Shown here piece by piece: positions 40,848 to 49,016 of a stretch of 64,000 bases of DNA. A model generated the notes under the pieces. It had not been told where the DNA came from. It was given only the letters and a program-made list of their open reading frames with translations, and did not search any database. The position numbers were made by a program, and so were the translations under genes. Position 1 is the first letter of the stretch. Each line of letters opens with the position of its first letter. Source of the stretch: Brevibacillus thermoruber 423 (GTDB lineage Bacteria > Bacillota > Bacilli > Brevibacillales > Brevibacillaceae); assembly GCF_000454065.1 (NCBI RefSeq), contig NZ_KE695649.1, positions 308,624 through 372,623 on the forward strand, given 5' to 3'.

Positions 40848-41870
40848 ATGGGAAGAGAGTCGCGATTGTTCAAATCGCTTTTCCTTACGCAGTTGTTGTC
40901 GTCCTTTCTCGTGTCTTCGGGGCATTACACGGCTTTGGTGCTTCAGTACGACAGTGCTTTCTGGGTCACGGCCCTGAATCAGTTGAGTCGGTACGGCACC
41001 GTTCTGCTGGCCATGATCAGCGGGTTTTTTACGGCCCATACCTTTGAGACCAAACAGCCCACAGCGCGGCAGTACTTTTCCGGGAAGCTGCTGTATATCG
41101 TCGTGCCCTTCCTGTGCGCCGGAGTGGTTTACCACTATTTGCTCTTTGCCGAATGGCCGCATACGAAAGAAGCGTTTGTCCATATTCTGCTGGGAAAGAC
41201 GGGCGACCAGCTCTACTTTCTGTTCATGCTGTGCCAGTACTACGTCTTTGCCTACCTGTTTCGAAACATCATCACCAAACAAAACATCACGGTCCTGATC
41301 TGGCTGTTCATGGCGCTCCAATTCGTGTACATTCACTACCTTCATCACGGATGGCTGGGGTTGACGACGCGCCATTTCTTTCCCGCCTGGATCTTCACCT
41401 TTTACCTGGGCAATCTGCTGTATTGGTACCGGCATGAGACGATGCAATTCCTGCGAAAGCATCGGGGGCTGCTGCTCGCCTGTACGCTGCTGTCCGTCGT
41501 GAGCACGGTCCTGTTTGTCCTGTCCGACACCATCTATGTGGCGGTTCACCTGCGATTCGTGTTGGTTGCGTTTGTTTCCCTGATCGTGCTGCTGATGGTC
41601 CTGGAGCGCTGGGCCGATTCCATTCCCGTCCGGTTCCGGAAAGGGCTCACGCTGTTCATCTATTTGTCCCATTCGGCCGTCATGATCTGCTGCAACCTCG
41701 CGCTGATCAAGCTGACGGGGGACCTGTCGTGGATTTTCGCCAACATCGGGTTTACGCTGCTCTACCTGCTGGTGATCTACGCGGGCACCGTGTTCCTGTC
41801 GTGGGGACTGGCCCGGATCATGCACACCGTGGAAAGCATGACGCGAAAAATGCGCCAGTTGAGCGGGTGA
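40848..41870 (+). CDS. Acyltransferase-3-like membrane protein
   Basis: A 340-residue integral membrane protein with about ten transmembrane helices and the layout of acyltransferase family 3 / OafA-like proteins (FLVSSGHYTALV near the first helix, RYGTVLLAMISGFFTAH, LYFLFMLCQYYVFAYLF). These usually acetylate or acylate cell-surface polysaccharides. The N-terminal catalytic His is plausible in SSGHYT. The ATG at 40848 follows AAAGGAG. It belongs to the local TCAAA-box group. Confidence 0.75.
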   Translation: MGRESRLFKSLFLTQLLSSFLVSSGHYTALVLQYDSAFWVTALNQLSRYGTVLLAMISGFFTAHTFETKQPTARQYFSGKLLYIVVPFLCAGVVYHYLLFAEWPHTKEAFVHILLGKTGDQLYFLFMLCQYYVFAYLFRNIITKQNITVLIWLFMALQFVYIHYLHHGWLGLTTRHFFPAWIFTFYLGNLLYWYRHETMQFLRKHRGLLLACTLLSVVSTVLFVLSDTIYVAVHLRFVLVAFVSLIVLLMVLERWADSIPVRFRKGLTLFIYLSHSAVMICCNLALIKLTGDLSWIFANIGFTLLYLLVIYAGTVFLSWGLARIMHTVESMTRKMRQLSG

Positions 41871-41895
41871 TGGTCTGCGCAAAGAATGTCCGATT

Positions 41896-41928
41896 TCAAA
41901 GAGAATTCAAAAAAAGAAACGGTACACT
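41896..41928 (+). promoter_or_regulatory. TCAAA-box promoter 2 (stalk-domain protein gene)
   Basis: TCAAA at 41896-41900 and 41907-41911 (11-bp period), then 11 bp to TACACT at 41923-41928. Confidence 0.75.
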
Positions 41929-42015
41929 GGGCTTGTACCGGAACGGTACCAAAATCAGGAATGGCTGAAGGGGTGAGACATGGTGTTGAAAAAAACCAAG
42001 GGGGAGGGATCTGGC

Positions 42016-42741
42016 ATGTGGAAAAAAACGTCGGCCGTTGTCCTGTCCTCCGTGCTGCTGGCAGGCGTCCTGGCGTCCAGTTCCGATGCCGCGGTCGCGA
42101 CCAAGAACGTGCAGGTCAAATACAACAATGTGAAAGTGACGTATAACGGCCAGCTTGTTCCCACCGACATCGAACCGTTTTTGATCAACGGCACGACCTA
42201 CATTCCTCTGCGGATGATGGCCGGTGTGTTTAACAAGAACGTGGCGTGGGACGGGAAAACGTATACCGTGAGCGTCACGGACAAGGAGGACCCGCGGATT
42301 GCCTCCCTGCAGGCGGAAATTGCGCAAAAGGATGCCCGGATTGCCGAGCTGGAGAAGAAATTGCAGGATGCGGAGGACGAACTGGCGAGCGCCGATGACG
42401 ATGACGTCGATGACCGGATCGACGAGCTCGAGGATAACTTGAACGACGACTACGGGGATTATGAGGATCTGGAATGGTCGATTTACCTGAGCGGTGACGA
42501 GGACGACATTGACGTGGAGATCGAAGTCGACCTCGACGAGTACCAGGATGAATACGACGATCTCTCTACCAGCGACATCGAGGATCTGGTGGAAAATATC
42601 TGCAGCGATATCTGGGATGAATTCGAGGATGCGGACATCGATGGGGTCATTATTGACATCTCTGACGACGATTATGAACTGCACGACTTCTTCGGCGATG
42701 CCGACAGCGGCGACATTGAATTGGACGGAGAAGAGATCTGA
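42016..42741 (+). CDS. Secreted copper-amine-oxidase-N-like (stalk domain) protein with acidic tail
   Basis: A 241-residue protein with a signal peptide ending near DAAVATKN, then a stalk domain (about residues 30-90: QVKYNNVKVTYNGQLV, EPFLINGTTYIPLRMMAGVFNKNVAWDGKTYTV) as in cell-wall-associated copper amine oxidase N-terminal domain proteins. A short coiled coil (QAEIAQKDARIAELEKKL) follows, then about 120 residues extremely rich in Asp and Glu, which could bind calcium or another cation. The ATG at 42016 follows GGGAGGG; an alternative start is 41980. Confidence 0.75.
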   Translation: MWKKTSAVVLSSVLLAGVLASSSDAAVATKNVQVKYNNVKVTYNGQLVPTDIEPFLINGTTYIPLRMMAGVFNKNVAWDGKTYTVSVTDKEDPRIASLQAEIAQKDARIAELEKKLQDAEDELASADDDDVDDRIDELEDNLNDDYGDYEDLEWSIYLSGDEDDIDVEIEVDLDEYQDEYDDLSTSDIEDLVENICSDIWDEFEDADIDGVIIDISDDDYELHDFFGDADSGDIELDGEEI

Positions 42742-42787
42742 ATGAACAACCCCGGGGGGAGAAACCCCGGAGGACACTTACGACAGG

Positions 42788-42819
42788 GAACCCGCTGAAA
42801 AGCAGCGGGTTCTCTTTTT
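42788..42819 (+). terminator. Terminator after the stalk-domain gene
   Basis: A 10-bp perfect stem GAACCCGCTG/CAGCGGGTTC followed by TCTTTTT. Confidence 0.87.
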
Positions 42820-42878
42820 GCATGCGTTCCCCCGACACACAACTCTTCCACGATCATTCCTACAGTTTTCCACAGTTC

Positions 42879-42911
42879 TCAAAGGCGAATCAAAAATTGA
42901 GACTCTACACT
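42879..42911 (+). promoter_or_regulatory. TCAAA-box promoter 3 (repeat-protein gene)
   Basis: TCAAA at 42879-42883 and 42890-42894 (11-bp period), then 11 bp to TACACT at 42906-42911. A perfect 14-bp palindrome TGTACCTAGGTACA (42917-42930) lies right after, at or just past the expected transcription start. Confidence 0.78.
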
Positions 42912-42960
42912 AAAGCTGTACCTAGGTACAAGTCCAAAATGATGGAAAGGGTGAAGCAGC

Positions 42961-44664
42961 ATGTTCAGCAAAGCAAAAATCGGGATGCTCTTGGGAGCAA
43001 TGGCTACGGCGTTGAGCGTCGGCAGTATCGGAAGCGTCTACGCCGCGGCCGACAATCAGCCGTCTGCGGAACAAAGCGTCAAGATCGAACGGCAGGGCTG
43101 GTTCAAAGTGGGGAAACCCGGAGAAGGAAAAGTGATTGTGAAAGGGCCGTCCCTCTGGGAAAACGCCGATCTGCTGGCGCTGCTGAAGCTGGATGAAGAG
43201 AAACTGCAAAGCGAACTGAAAGCCGGCAAGTCCCTGGCCGACGTGGCCGAGGAGCAGGGCGTTTCCACGGATGAGCTGGTCAGCCTCCTGACCAAGCAGG
43301 AGGAAGAACACCTGGCAGCGGCGGTGAAAGAAGGCAAGCTGACGCAGGAGCAGGCTGACAAGCTGAAGGAGACCATTTCCGAGCGGGTGCAGCACATTGT
43401 GGAAGACACCCATCTGGGAAAAGGCTTCGGGAAGTTCTTCGTAAAGTTCCCGGGATTCGGCAGCAATGAAGAACTGCTGGCGCTGCTGAAGCTGGATGAA
43501 GAAAAGCTGCAAAGCGAGCTGAAAGCCGGCAAGTCGCTGGCTGAAATCGCCAAGGCCCAGGGCGTTTCCACGGATGAGCTGGTCAGCCTCTTGACCAAGC
43601 AGGAGGAAGAACACCTGGCAGCGGCGGTGAAAGAAGGCAAGCTGACGCAGGAGCAGGCGGACAAGCTGAAGGAGACCATTTCCGAGCGGGTGCAGCACAT
43701 TGTGGAAGACACCCATCTGGGAAAAGGCTTAGGGAAGTTCTTCGTAAAGTTCCCGGGATTCGGCAGCAATGAAGAACTGCTGGCGCTGCTGAAGCTGGAT
43801 GAAGAAAAGCTGCAAAGCGAGCTGAAAGCCGGCAAGTCGCTGGCTGAAATCGCCAAGGCCCAGGGCGTTTCCACGGATGAGCTGGTCAGCCTCTTGACCA
43901 AGCAGGAGGAAGAACACCTGGCAGCGGCGGTGAAAGAAGGCAAGCTGACGCAGGAGCAGGCGGACAAGCTGAAGGAGACCATTTCCGAGCGGGTGCAGCA
44001 CATTGTGGAAGACACCCATCCGGGAAAAGGCTTTGGGAAGTTCTTCGTAAAGTTCCCGGGATTCGGCAGCAATGAAGAACTGCTGGCGCTGCTGAAGCTG
44101 GATGAAGAAAAGCTGCAAAGCGAGCTGAAAGCCGGCAAGTCGCTGGCTGAAATCGCCAAGGCGCAGGGCGTTTCTACGGATGAGCTGGTCAGCCTCTTGA
44201 CCAAGCAGGAGGAAGAACACCTGGCAGCGGCGGTGAAAGAAGGCAAGCTGACGCAGGAGCAGGCTGACAAGCTGAAGGAGACCATTTCCGAGCGGGTGCA
44301 GCATCTTGTGGAAGACACCCATCCGGGAAAAGGCTTCGGGAAGTTCATCGTAAAGTTCCCGGGTTTCGGCAGCAATGAAGAACTGCTGGCGCTGCTGAAG
44401 CTGGATGAAGAAAAGCTGCAAAGCGAGCTGAAAGCCGGCAAGTCGCTGGCTGAAATCGCCAAGGCCCAGGGCGTTTCCACGGATGAGCTGGTCAGCCTCT
44501 TGACCAAGCAGCAGGAAGAACGCCTGGCAGCGGCGGTGAAAGAAGGCAAGCTGACGCAGGAGCAGGCGGACAAGCGAAAAGAAGAGATCGAGAACGTGGT
44601 GAAAAAGCTGATCGAGCGGACCTTTCCCGCCGGTCACGCCGAAAAGACCGTGGTAGAACCGTAA
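42961..44664 (+). CDS. Secreted protein with five near-identical 101-residue repeats
   Basis: A 567-residue protein with a Sec signal peptide (ending SVYAAADN). After an N-terminal spacer it consists of five copies of a 101-residue helical unit: a LLALLKLDEEKLQSELKAGK block, AEIAKAQGVSTDELVSLL, KLTQEQADKLKETI (as in DUF2680-type proteins) and a linker HPGKGFGKFFVKFPGFGSNEE. The last copy ends with a variant tail. There is no LPXTG or transmembrane anchor. RBS GGAAAGGGTG. It probably forms an extended surface or matrix protein; function unknown. It lies directly before a two-component system that shares its promoter motif. Confidence 0.85.
   Translation: MFSKAKIGMLLGAMATALSVGSIGSVYAAADNQPSAEQSVKIERQGWFKVGKPGEGKVIVKGPSLWENADLLALLKLDEEKLQSELKAGKSLADVAEEQGVSTDELVSLLTKQEEEHLAAAVKEGKLTQEQADKLKETISERVQHIVEDTHLGKGFGKFFVKFPGFGSNEELLALLKLDEEKLQSELKAGKSLAEIAKAQGVSTDELVSLLTKQEEEHLAAAVKEGKLTQEQADKLKETISERVQHIVEDTHLGKGLGKFFVKFPGFGSNEELLALLKLDEEKLQSELKAGKSLAEIAKAQGVSTDELVSLLTKQEEEHLAAAVKEGKLTQEQADKLKETISERVQHIVEDTHPGKGFGKFFVKFPGFGSNEELLALLKLDEEKLQSELKAGKSLAEIAKAQGVSTDELVSLLTKQEEEHLAAAVKEGKLTQEQADKLKETISERVQHLVEDTHPGKGFGKFIVKFPGFGSNEELLALLKLDEEKLQSELKAGKSLAEIAKAQGVSTDELVSLLTKQQEERLAAAVKEGKLTQEQADKRKEEIENVVKKLIERTFPAGHAEKTVVEP
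43158..44664 (+). repeat. Tandem 303-bp repeats inside the secreted-protein gene
   Basis: Units begin at about 43158, 43461, 43764, 44067 and 44370 with exact 303-bp spacing. The middle units differ at only a few bases, including silent sites, which points to recent expansion or gene conversion. The first and last units are more diverged at the outer edges. Confidence 0.95.
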
Positions 44665-44686
44665 TTTCTGAAACGGGAGAAAAGAG

Positions 44687-44714
44687 GGCAGGTGAGCGAT
44701 CACCTGCCTTTTTC
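44687..44714 (+). terminator. Terminator after the repeat-protein gene
   Basis: A 9-bp perfect stem GGCAGGTGA/TCACCTGCC with a GCGA loop and five Ts; its tail overlaps the first TCAAA box of the next promoter. Confidence 0.88.
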
Positions 44715-44745
44715 AAATCTGTTTCAAAAAAACGGATGGTTTACT
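44713..44745 (+). promoter_or_regulatory. TCAAA-box promoter 4 (two-component system)
   Basis: TCAAA at 44713-44717 and 44724-44728 (11-bp period), then 11 bp to TTTACT at 44740-44745. The same geometry as the three other promoters suggests that the regulator controls its own operon. Confidence 0.7.
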
Positions 44746-44871
44746 AATAGAATGGGAGAGTACGGTCACAAGCACAATTGGTGTAGTATAGATGAAAAAG
44801 GAAATGCGCTCCCTCCCGGCGTCTCCCGGAGGCAGACGGGAGGGGGATTGGAGCAGGAAAGAGGGATGGGT

Positions 44872-45558
44872 ATGCGAATTCTCGCAGTAGAGGATGAGCG
44901 TCATTTGCTTCAGGCGATTTCCGCCGTGTTCACGGAAGAAGGGTACCAGGTTGACTGTGCCGACAGGGGAGATGAAGGTCTGCTGCTGGCGGAACGAGGC
45001 ATTTACGACCTGCTGGTGCTGGATATCATGATGCCCGGATTGGACGGCTTGTCGATCGTCAGAAAGCTGCGGTCAAAAGGTAATCTGACGCCGGTTTTGT
45101 TCCTGACCGCCAAAGACAGCGTGGAAGCCCGGGTCGAAGGATTGGACGCCGGAGCCGACGACTACCTGGTCAAACCGTTCGCGGTGGAAGAACTGTTGGC
45201 GAGAACGAGAGCGCTGCTGCGGCGAAACGGCAAGTTCGCCAAGGAAGGCGAACTGAGCTACGGCCCGATTTGTCTGAAGGAGTACGAGCACGACGGGTAT
45301 GTGGGTCCCCATCCGCTGCGGTTAACCAGCAAGGAGTACGATCTGCTCAAGTATTTTCTCTACAACCGGGAACAGATTTTGTCCCGCGACCAGATTTTCG
45401 ACCGGGTCTGGGGGATCGAATCCGAGGTCAACTACGGCATTGTGGACCTGTATGTCCATTACCTGCGCAAAAAACTGGCCGATCACGGGTGCGACCACTA
45501 TATCCGCACGATTCGAAACGTCGGCTACATCCTGAAGGGGAACAAGGAACATGTTTAG
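44872..45558 (+). CDS. OmpR-family response regulator
   Basis: A 228-residue regulator: receiver domain with acidic pocket (AVEDE), phosphoacceptor D51 (LLVLDIMMPG) and switch lysine (YLVKPFAVEEL), then a winged helix (LTSKEYDLLKYFLYNREQILSRDQIFDRVWG...TIRNVGYIL). The ATG at 44872 is chosen because an ATG 6 bp earlier abuts the ribosome site. It is cotranscribed with the kinase (8-bp overlap). Likely binder of the paired TCAAA boxes (inference). Confidence 0.9.
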   Translation: MRILAVEDERHLLQAISAVFTEEGYQVDCADRGDEGLLLAERGIYDLLVLDIMMPGLDGLSIVRKLRSKGNLTPVLFLTAKDSVEARVEGLDAGADDYLVKPFAVEELLARTRALLRRNGKFAKEGELSYGPICLKEYEHDGYVGPHPLRLTSKEYDLLKYFLYNREQILSRDQIFDRVWGIESEVNYGIVDLYVHYLRKKLADHGCDHYIRTIRNVGYILKGNKEHV

Positions 45559-46822
45559 AAAGACGCGGATCCGCCTGGTCACGCTGAACGTGATCGTGTT
45601 CGTCCTGCTGCTGAACGGCCTGGGGAGCGCGCTGTACGTCTCCATGCAGTATCGGCTGTATGCCCAGGTGGATGCAGAATTGCGGCAGATCGGAAAACGC
45701 CTGCTGTTCGATCCGTTCCCGTTTTTTCGGCCCGAGAAAAAGCGGATGCTCGACGTGGACAGGCGGATGGTCTTCCTGCTCTGGGACGATCGGGGAGAGC
45801 TCATTCGCAAGGAATACGGCGACTCCATCGACGCGGAAGAACTGCTCACATTCCGGCCGAGAGGAGGGGCGGACGGCATCGAAACCTTGACGGTGGACGG
45901 GCAGACCTATCGCGTCTACACCTTGTCCATCGATAAGCGGGTGTTCGCGGACGGTCGGGTGTGGAAAGTGAAACAGATCCAGATGGTGGTCAACCTGGAA
46001 CCGGAAGAAAAAATGCTGAACACCCTCCTGTACGTGTTGGGGATCGGCGGTGTGGTCAGCATCGTGATCGCTGTCTTTGCGGGACTGTTCCTCGCGAAAA
46101 GGGCGCTGATTCCCATTCAACTGTCCTGGGAGAAGCAGCAGCGATTCATCGCGGACGCCTCCCATGAGCTGCGCACGCCGCTGTCGGTCATTCTCCTTCA
46201 CCTCGAACGGCTGTTCCGCAATCCCGACCATACGATCGAGCAGGAAAGCGAAAACATTTGGGTGAGCATTCAGGAGACGAAGCGGTTAAACAAGCTGGTC
46301 TCCGATTTGCTGACCCTGGCCCGCTCCGATTCCAACGAGCTGCAGATTATGAAGCGGCGCGTACGGCTGGATGAGCTGGCGGGGAAAGCGGTGCAGTCCT
46401 TTCAGCAGCTTGCGGAGCTGAAGGAGATTGACGTGCAGGCGGACATCGAGCAGCCGCTGGAAATCTGGGGAGATGAGGAGCGGCTGTACCAACTGCTGGT
46501 GATTCTCCTGGACAACGCCTTGAAATACACGAAAGAAATAGGGACGATCAAGGTCACGTGCAGACGGGACAGTCATTGGGTTACGATGGTCGTGGCCGAT
46601 ACCGGCATCGGCATTTCCAAGGAGGACCTGCCCTTCATCTTCGACCGGTTTTACCGCGGGGACAAAATGCGTTCCCGGGAGATGGAAGGAACCGGCTTGG
46701 GCCTGTCCATCGCGAAGTGGATTGTGGATGCCCACGGCGGCCGGATTCGCGTGGAAAGCGAGGAGGGCGTGGGGTCCAGCTTTACCGTCACGCTGCCCGC
46801 CCGGGGCAAGGACGCGGGCTGA
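45551..46822 (+). CDS. Sensor histidine kinase (CiaH-like architecture)
   Basis: A 423-residue kinase: transmembrane helix 1 (about 9-31), extracytoplasmic sensor (about 32-150), transmembrane helix 2 (about 156-178), no clear HAMP, H-box ADASHELRTPL with H205, N-box LLDNALKYTK, G1 DTGIGIS and G2 GTGLGLSIAK. All catalytic motifs are intact. The signal is unknown; the co-regulated genes suggest the cell surface. Confidence 0.9.
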   Translation: MFRKTRIRLVTLNVIVFVLLLNGLGSALYVSMQYRLYAQVDAELRQIGKRLLFDPFPFFRPEKKRMLDVDRRMVFLLWDDRGELIRKEYGDSIDAEELLTFRPRGGADGIETLTVDGQTYRVYTLSIDKRVFADGRVWKVKQIQMVVNLEPEEKMLNTLLYVLGIGGVVSIVIAVFAGLFLAKRALIPIQLSWEKQQRFIADASHELRTPLSVILLHLERLFRNPDHTIEQESENIWVSIQETKRLNKLVSDLLTLARSDSNELQIMKRRVRLDELAGKAVQSFQQLAELKEIDVQADIEQPLEIWGDEERLYQLLVILLDNALKYTKEIGTIKVTCRRDSHWVTMVVADTGIGISKEDLPFIFDRFYRGDKMRSREMEGTGLGLSIAKWIVDAHGGRIRVESEEGVGSSFTVTLPARGKDAG

Positions 46823-46852
46823 TTCCGCTTCATGGCGGTCCCGGGGGAGCGA

Positions 46853-46890
46853 ACCAAGAAAAAACGGCTGCCGAAACCGGTCAGCCGTTT
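46853..46890 (-). terminator. Terminator at the end of the SDR remnant
   Basis: Stem AAACGGCTG/CAGCCGTTT; on the minus strand it is followed by TTTCTTGG. It may also stop the kinase transcript. Confidence 0.6.
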
Positions 46891-47127
46891 ACCATTTCTC
46901 CCCCGTTCACATGGATGAACTGGCCGGTGATGTAGGAGGCGTCGTCGGAAGCCAAAAAGACGTAGGCCGGTCCCACTTCCGCCGGCTGACCGGGCCGCTT
47001 CATGGGCGTGTTGCCTCCGAAAACAGCGACCTGATCGGCGCGAAACGTGGACGGTATGAGCGGTGTCCAGATCGGCCCCGGCGCTACACCATTGACACGG
47101 ATGCCCCGCTCGGCCAGGTTGGCGGAA
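46881..47127 (-). pseudogene. C-terminal fragment of a short-chain dehydrogenase gene
   Basis: On the minus strand about 80 codons encode NLAERGIRVNGVAPGPIWTPLIPS...PMKRPGQPAEVGPAYVFLASDDASYITGQFIHVNGGEMVNG and a stop at 46881. This is the end of a general-stress-type SDR (YdaD/YhdF-like). The upstream part, with the NAD-binding and YxxxK motifs, is missing from about 47127 on, so the gene is truncated. Confidence 0.85.
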
Positions 47128-47353
47128 AGGTTTCCCCTTCAATTTTCCGCTCGCTTTATAATGAGGGGCGACGGTTACGGGACGCGGCGTCATTTCGCTC
47201 TCGATCCCAGGCTGTTGATCCTGATGCTGCGGGGGTAACGTCTGTTTCTGGGGGATTGATGACACGTGTACAGGTCCTCCTTCTCACGTCATTTTCCTTA
47301 GTTTGGTAATCGGTGGAAAAAGTATGCGTTGGCCGGCGGGCCGGGGAGCGAGG
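47128..47353. other. No recognisable gene
   Basis: A 25-codon frame starting ATG 47161 just after TTTATAATGAGG has no known match. The segment marks the deletion junction of the SDR gene. Confidence 0.35.
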
Positions 47354-47393
47354 GAGAAAAGAAGAGGGGCGGCAGGTTCACCCTGCCGCCCCT
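47354..47393 (-). terminator. Terminator of the yeeE-tusA operon
   Basis: A 12-bp perfect stem AGGGGCGGCAGG/CCTGCCGCCCCT, minus-strand tail TCTTCTTTTCT. It overlaps the last codons of the TusA-like gene. Confidence 0.82.
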
Positions 47394-47611
47394 TTGCGAA
47401 TGGTAATTTGCCATTGGGCATCGCCCGTCTGTTCAAAGGAAACCACCTGATGCCCATGCTTGACTGCCCACCGGGGCAGGCTTTCTGTCGCCTGCGTGCA
47501 GTCGAAATCAATAACCAGCTCTTGTCCCGGCGACAACTCCCGCATCGCTTGTTCCGCCTCCACCAGCGGGAAGGGACAAACCATGCCGATGACCTGCAAG
47601 TGTTTTTTCAT
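47378..47611 (-). CDS. TusA-family sulfur carrier protein
   Basis: A 77-residue SirA/TusA/YeeD protein with the active cysteine in MVCPFPLVEAEQAM and the beta strand ELVIDFDCTQATESLP. It transfers persulfide sulfur. Located just after a YeeE-family transporter gene, it matches the YeeE/YeeD thiosulfate-uptake pair. RBS GAAAGGA. Confidence 0.9.
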   Translation of the reverse strand: MKKHLQVIGMVCPFPLVEAEQAMRELSPGQELVIDFDCTQATESLPRWAVKHGHQVVSFEQTGDAQWQITIRKGAAG

Positions 47612-47635
47612 CCGGATTCTTCCTTTCAGCGTTGG

Positions 47636-48712
47636 TTACATGGACAGGGGTGCGGTTTGGCCGGGGGCAGCCCCCGCGGTTTCTTTTCGCCGTCCCCGCA
47701 TAATGACGACGTAGGTCGCGGACCAGGTGCCCGCGATGATGAACAAGGTGGCGACCCACCCCTGCCAGGTGAACAGCGAGGTGTTGACCAGGCCGTTGCC
47801 GATCGTGCAGCCGCCGGCGATGCTGGCGCCGAATCCCATCAGCAGACCGCCGACGAAATTGTGGCGAATCGTCTTGACATCAGGCAGGCGCCAGCGGAAT
47901 TCGCCGCTCCCTTTGGCCGCGATGTAAGAACCCAGCGCGATGCCGAGTACGAGAAAGACCGCCCAGTCCAGGTAGGTGGCGTCCCCGGTCGTGATGTAGC
48001 GCAGCAGATTGCCGCTGGGCGTCGTGATGCCCAGGCCAAACATCCGTCCGGTCGCCTCGCTCATGGGCCAAGCCGCGATCGCGATGATCCCGACGAGCAG
48101 CGCGGTGACAAACGGGTGCCAGCGCTTTTCAAACAACAGGTGGGCAAGCCCCGATTTTCGCGGCTTCAGCGTCGGGACGACCAGCGCAGGCTGGCGCAAA
48201 TGCCGCCACACGATCAGGGAGACCAGAGCGGCAAACAGGAGAATCAACACCCAGGGGGAGATCCCCAGGGTCGTATAGATGAACGCATCGCCGCCCTTGT
48301 GCCGGGTCAGGGCATCGTGGGCCGGTTTCAGGACGCCCGATTTCGTCGCCACGGTTCCCAGCATGTACGCGAACAGCGCGATCCAGCTACCCAGCAGCCC
48401 TTCGCCCGCGCGGTACCAGGTGCCTGTCGCGCACCCGCCGGCGAGCACGATCCCCCAGCCGAAAACAAATCCGCCGACAATGGCGCCGAGCCAGGTGAAC
48501 GGGACGTCGGTCAGTTGAATCAGCCCGAGACCGGCAAGGGCGTAAACGCCGATGCTTTGCACGGCAATGGCGATCAAGACGGCGATGAACATGCGGTTGT
48601 CTTTCACCAGAATGACATCGCGATAGGCGCTGACCACACAAAATCGTCCCCGCTGCAGGACAAATCCGAGAACGATTCCGCAGAGCAGCCCCAAGCCTAT
48701 TTTTGCAAACAT
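47636..48712 (-). CDS. YeeE/YedE-family thiosulfate (sulfur) transporter
   Basis: A 358-residue membrane protein of about nine transmembrane helices with the two family cysteine motifs LAGGCATGTWYRAGEG and IAGGCTIGNGLVNTS, plus GRFCVVSAYRD at the start. TsuA/YeeE proteins pass thiosulfate through a chain of cysteines. The ATG at 48712 is set by GGAGAGG six bases upstream. The first gene of a two-gene sulfur-uptake operon with tusA. Confidence 0.9.
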   Translation of the reverse strand: MFAKIGLGLLCGIVLGFVLQRGRFCVVSAYRDVILVKDNRMFIAVLIAIAVQSIGVYALAGLGLIQLTDVPFTWLGAIVGGFVFGWGIVLAGGCATGTWYRAGEGLLGSWIALFAYMLGTVATKSGVLKPAHDALTRHKGGDAFIYTTLGISPWVLILLFAALVSLIVWRHLRQPALVVPTLKPRKSGLAHLLFEKRWHPFVTALLVGIIAIAAWPMSEATGRMFGLGITTPSGNLLRYITTGDATYLDWAVFLVLGIALGSYIAAKGSGEFRWRLPDVKTIRHNFVGGLLMGFGASIAGGCTIGNGLVNTSLFTWQGWVATLFIIAGTWSATYVVIMRGRRKETAGAAPGQTAPLSM

Positions 48713-48751
48713 GTCCATCCTCTCCAAAGATGCAAGTTAAATTTTTTTATC

Positions 48752-48781
48752 ATTATAAGACCGATAAATCCGATGTGTCAA
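48752..48781 (-). promoter_or_regulatory. Sigma-A promoter of the yeeE-tusA operon
   Basis: On the minus strand TTGACA (48776-48781) and TATAAT (48752-48757) with an 18-bp spacer, about 40 bp before the start codon. Confidence 0.85.
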
Positions 48782-48951
48782 CTTACCATTAAAGGGTCCG
48801 GATGAATGTTTTGTCACATTCATGTAATAAAAGCTAACAGAAAAGAATGTATGATCGTGAGTATCTGGAGATATTTGGGGATAAACGGAGAGAATGCGTG
48901 CAAAATCGAGATGTAACCGCTTAGTTTGTGTTAGATAAACTGACATTGTTG

Positions 48952-48981
48952 TTGAGTTTCTCCGGCTGTTTTCTTTATAGT
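48952..48981 (+). promoter_or_regulatory. Predicted promoter of lrgAB
   Basis: TTGAGT (48952-48957) and TATAGT (48976-48981), 18-bp spacer, 36 bp before the likely start. The remaining part of the divergent region 48782-48951 holds no gene. Confidence 0.6.
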
Positions 48982-49016
48982 GAGATACAACACCGGAATG
49001 ATGGGGGGGATGGAGC

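Noticed and set aside
43056..44573. A 505-codon open frame on the minus strand opposite the repeat-protein gene.
   Set aside because: It is the antisense of the tandem repeats, its product is Ser/Leu/Phe low-complexity sequence, and it has no ribosome site; it is open only because the repeats share codon composition.
43158..44664. Regular repeats considered as a CRISPR-like array.
   Set aside because: The 303-bp units are coding, in frame and without unique spacers.
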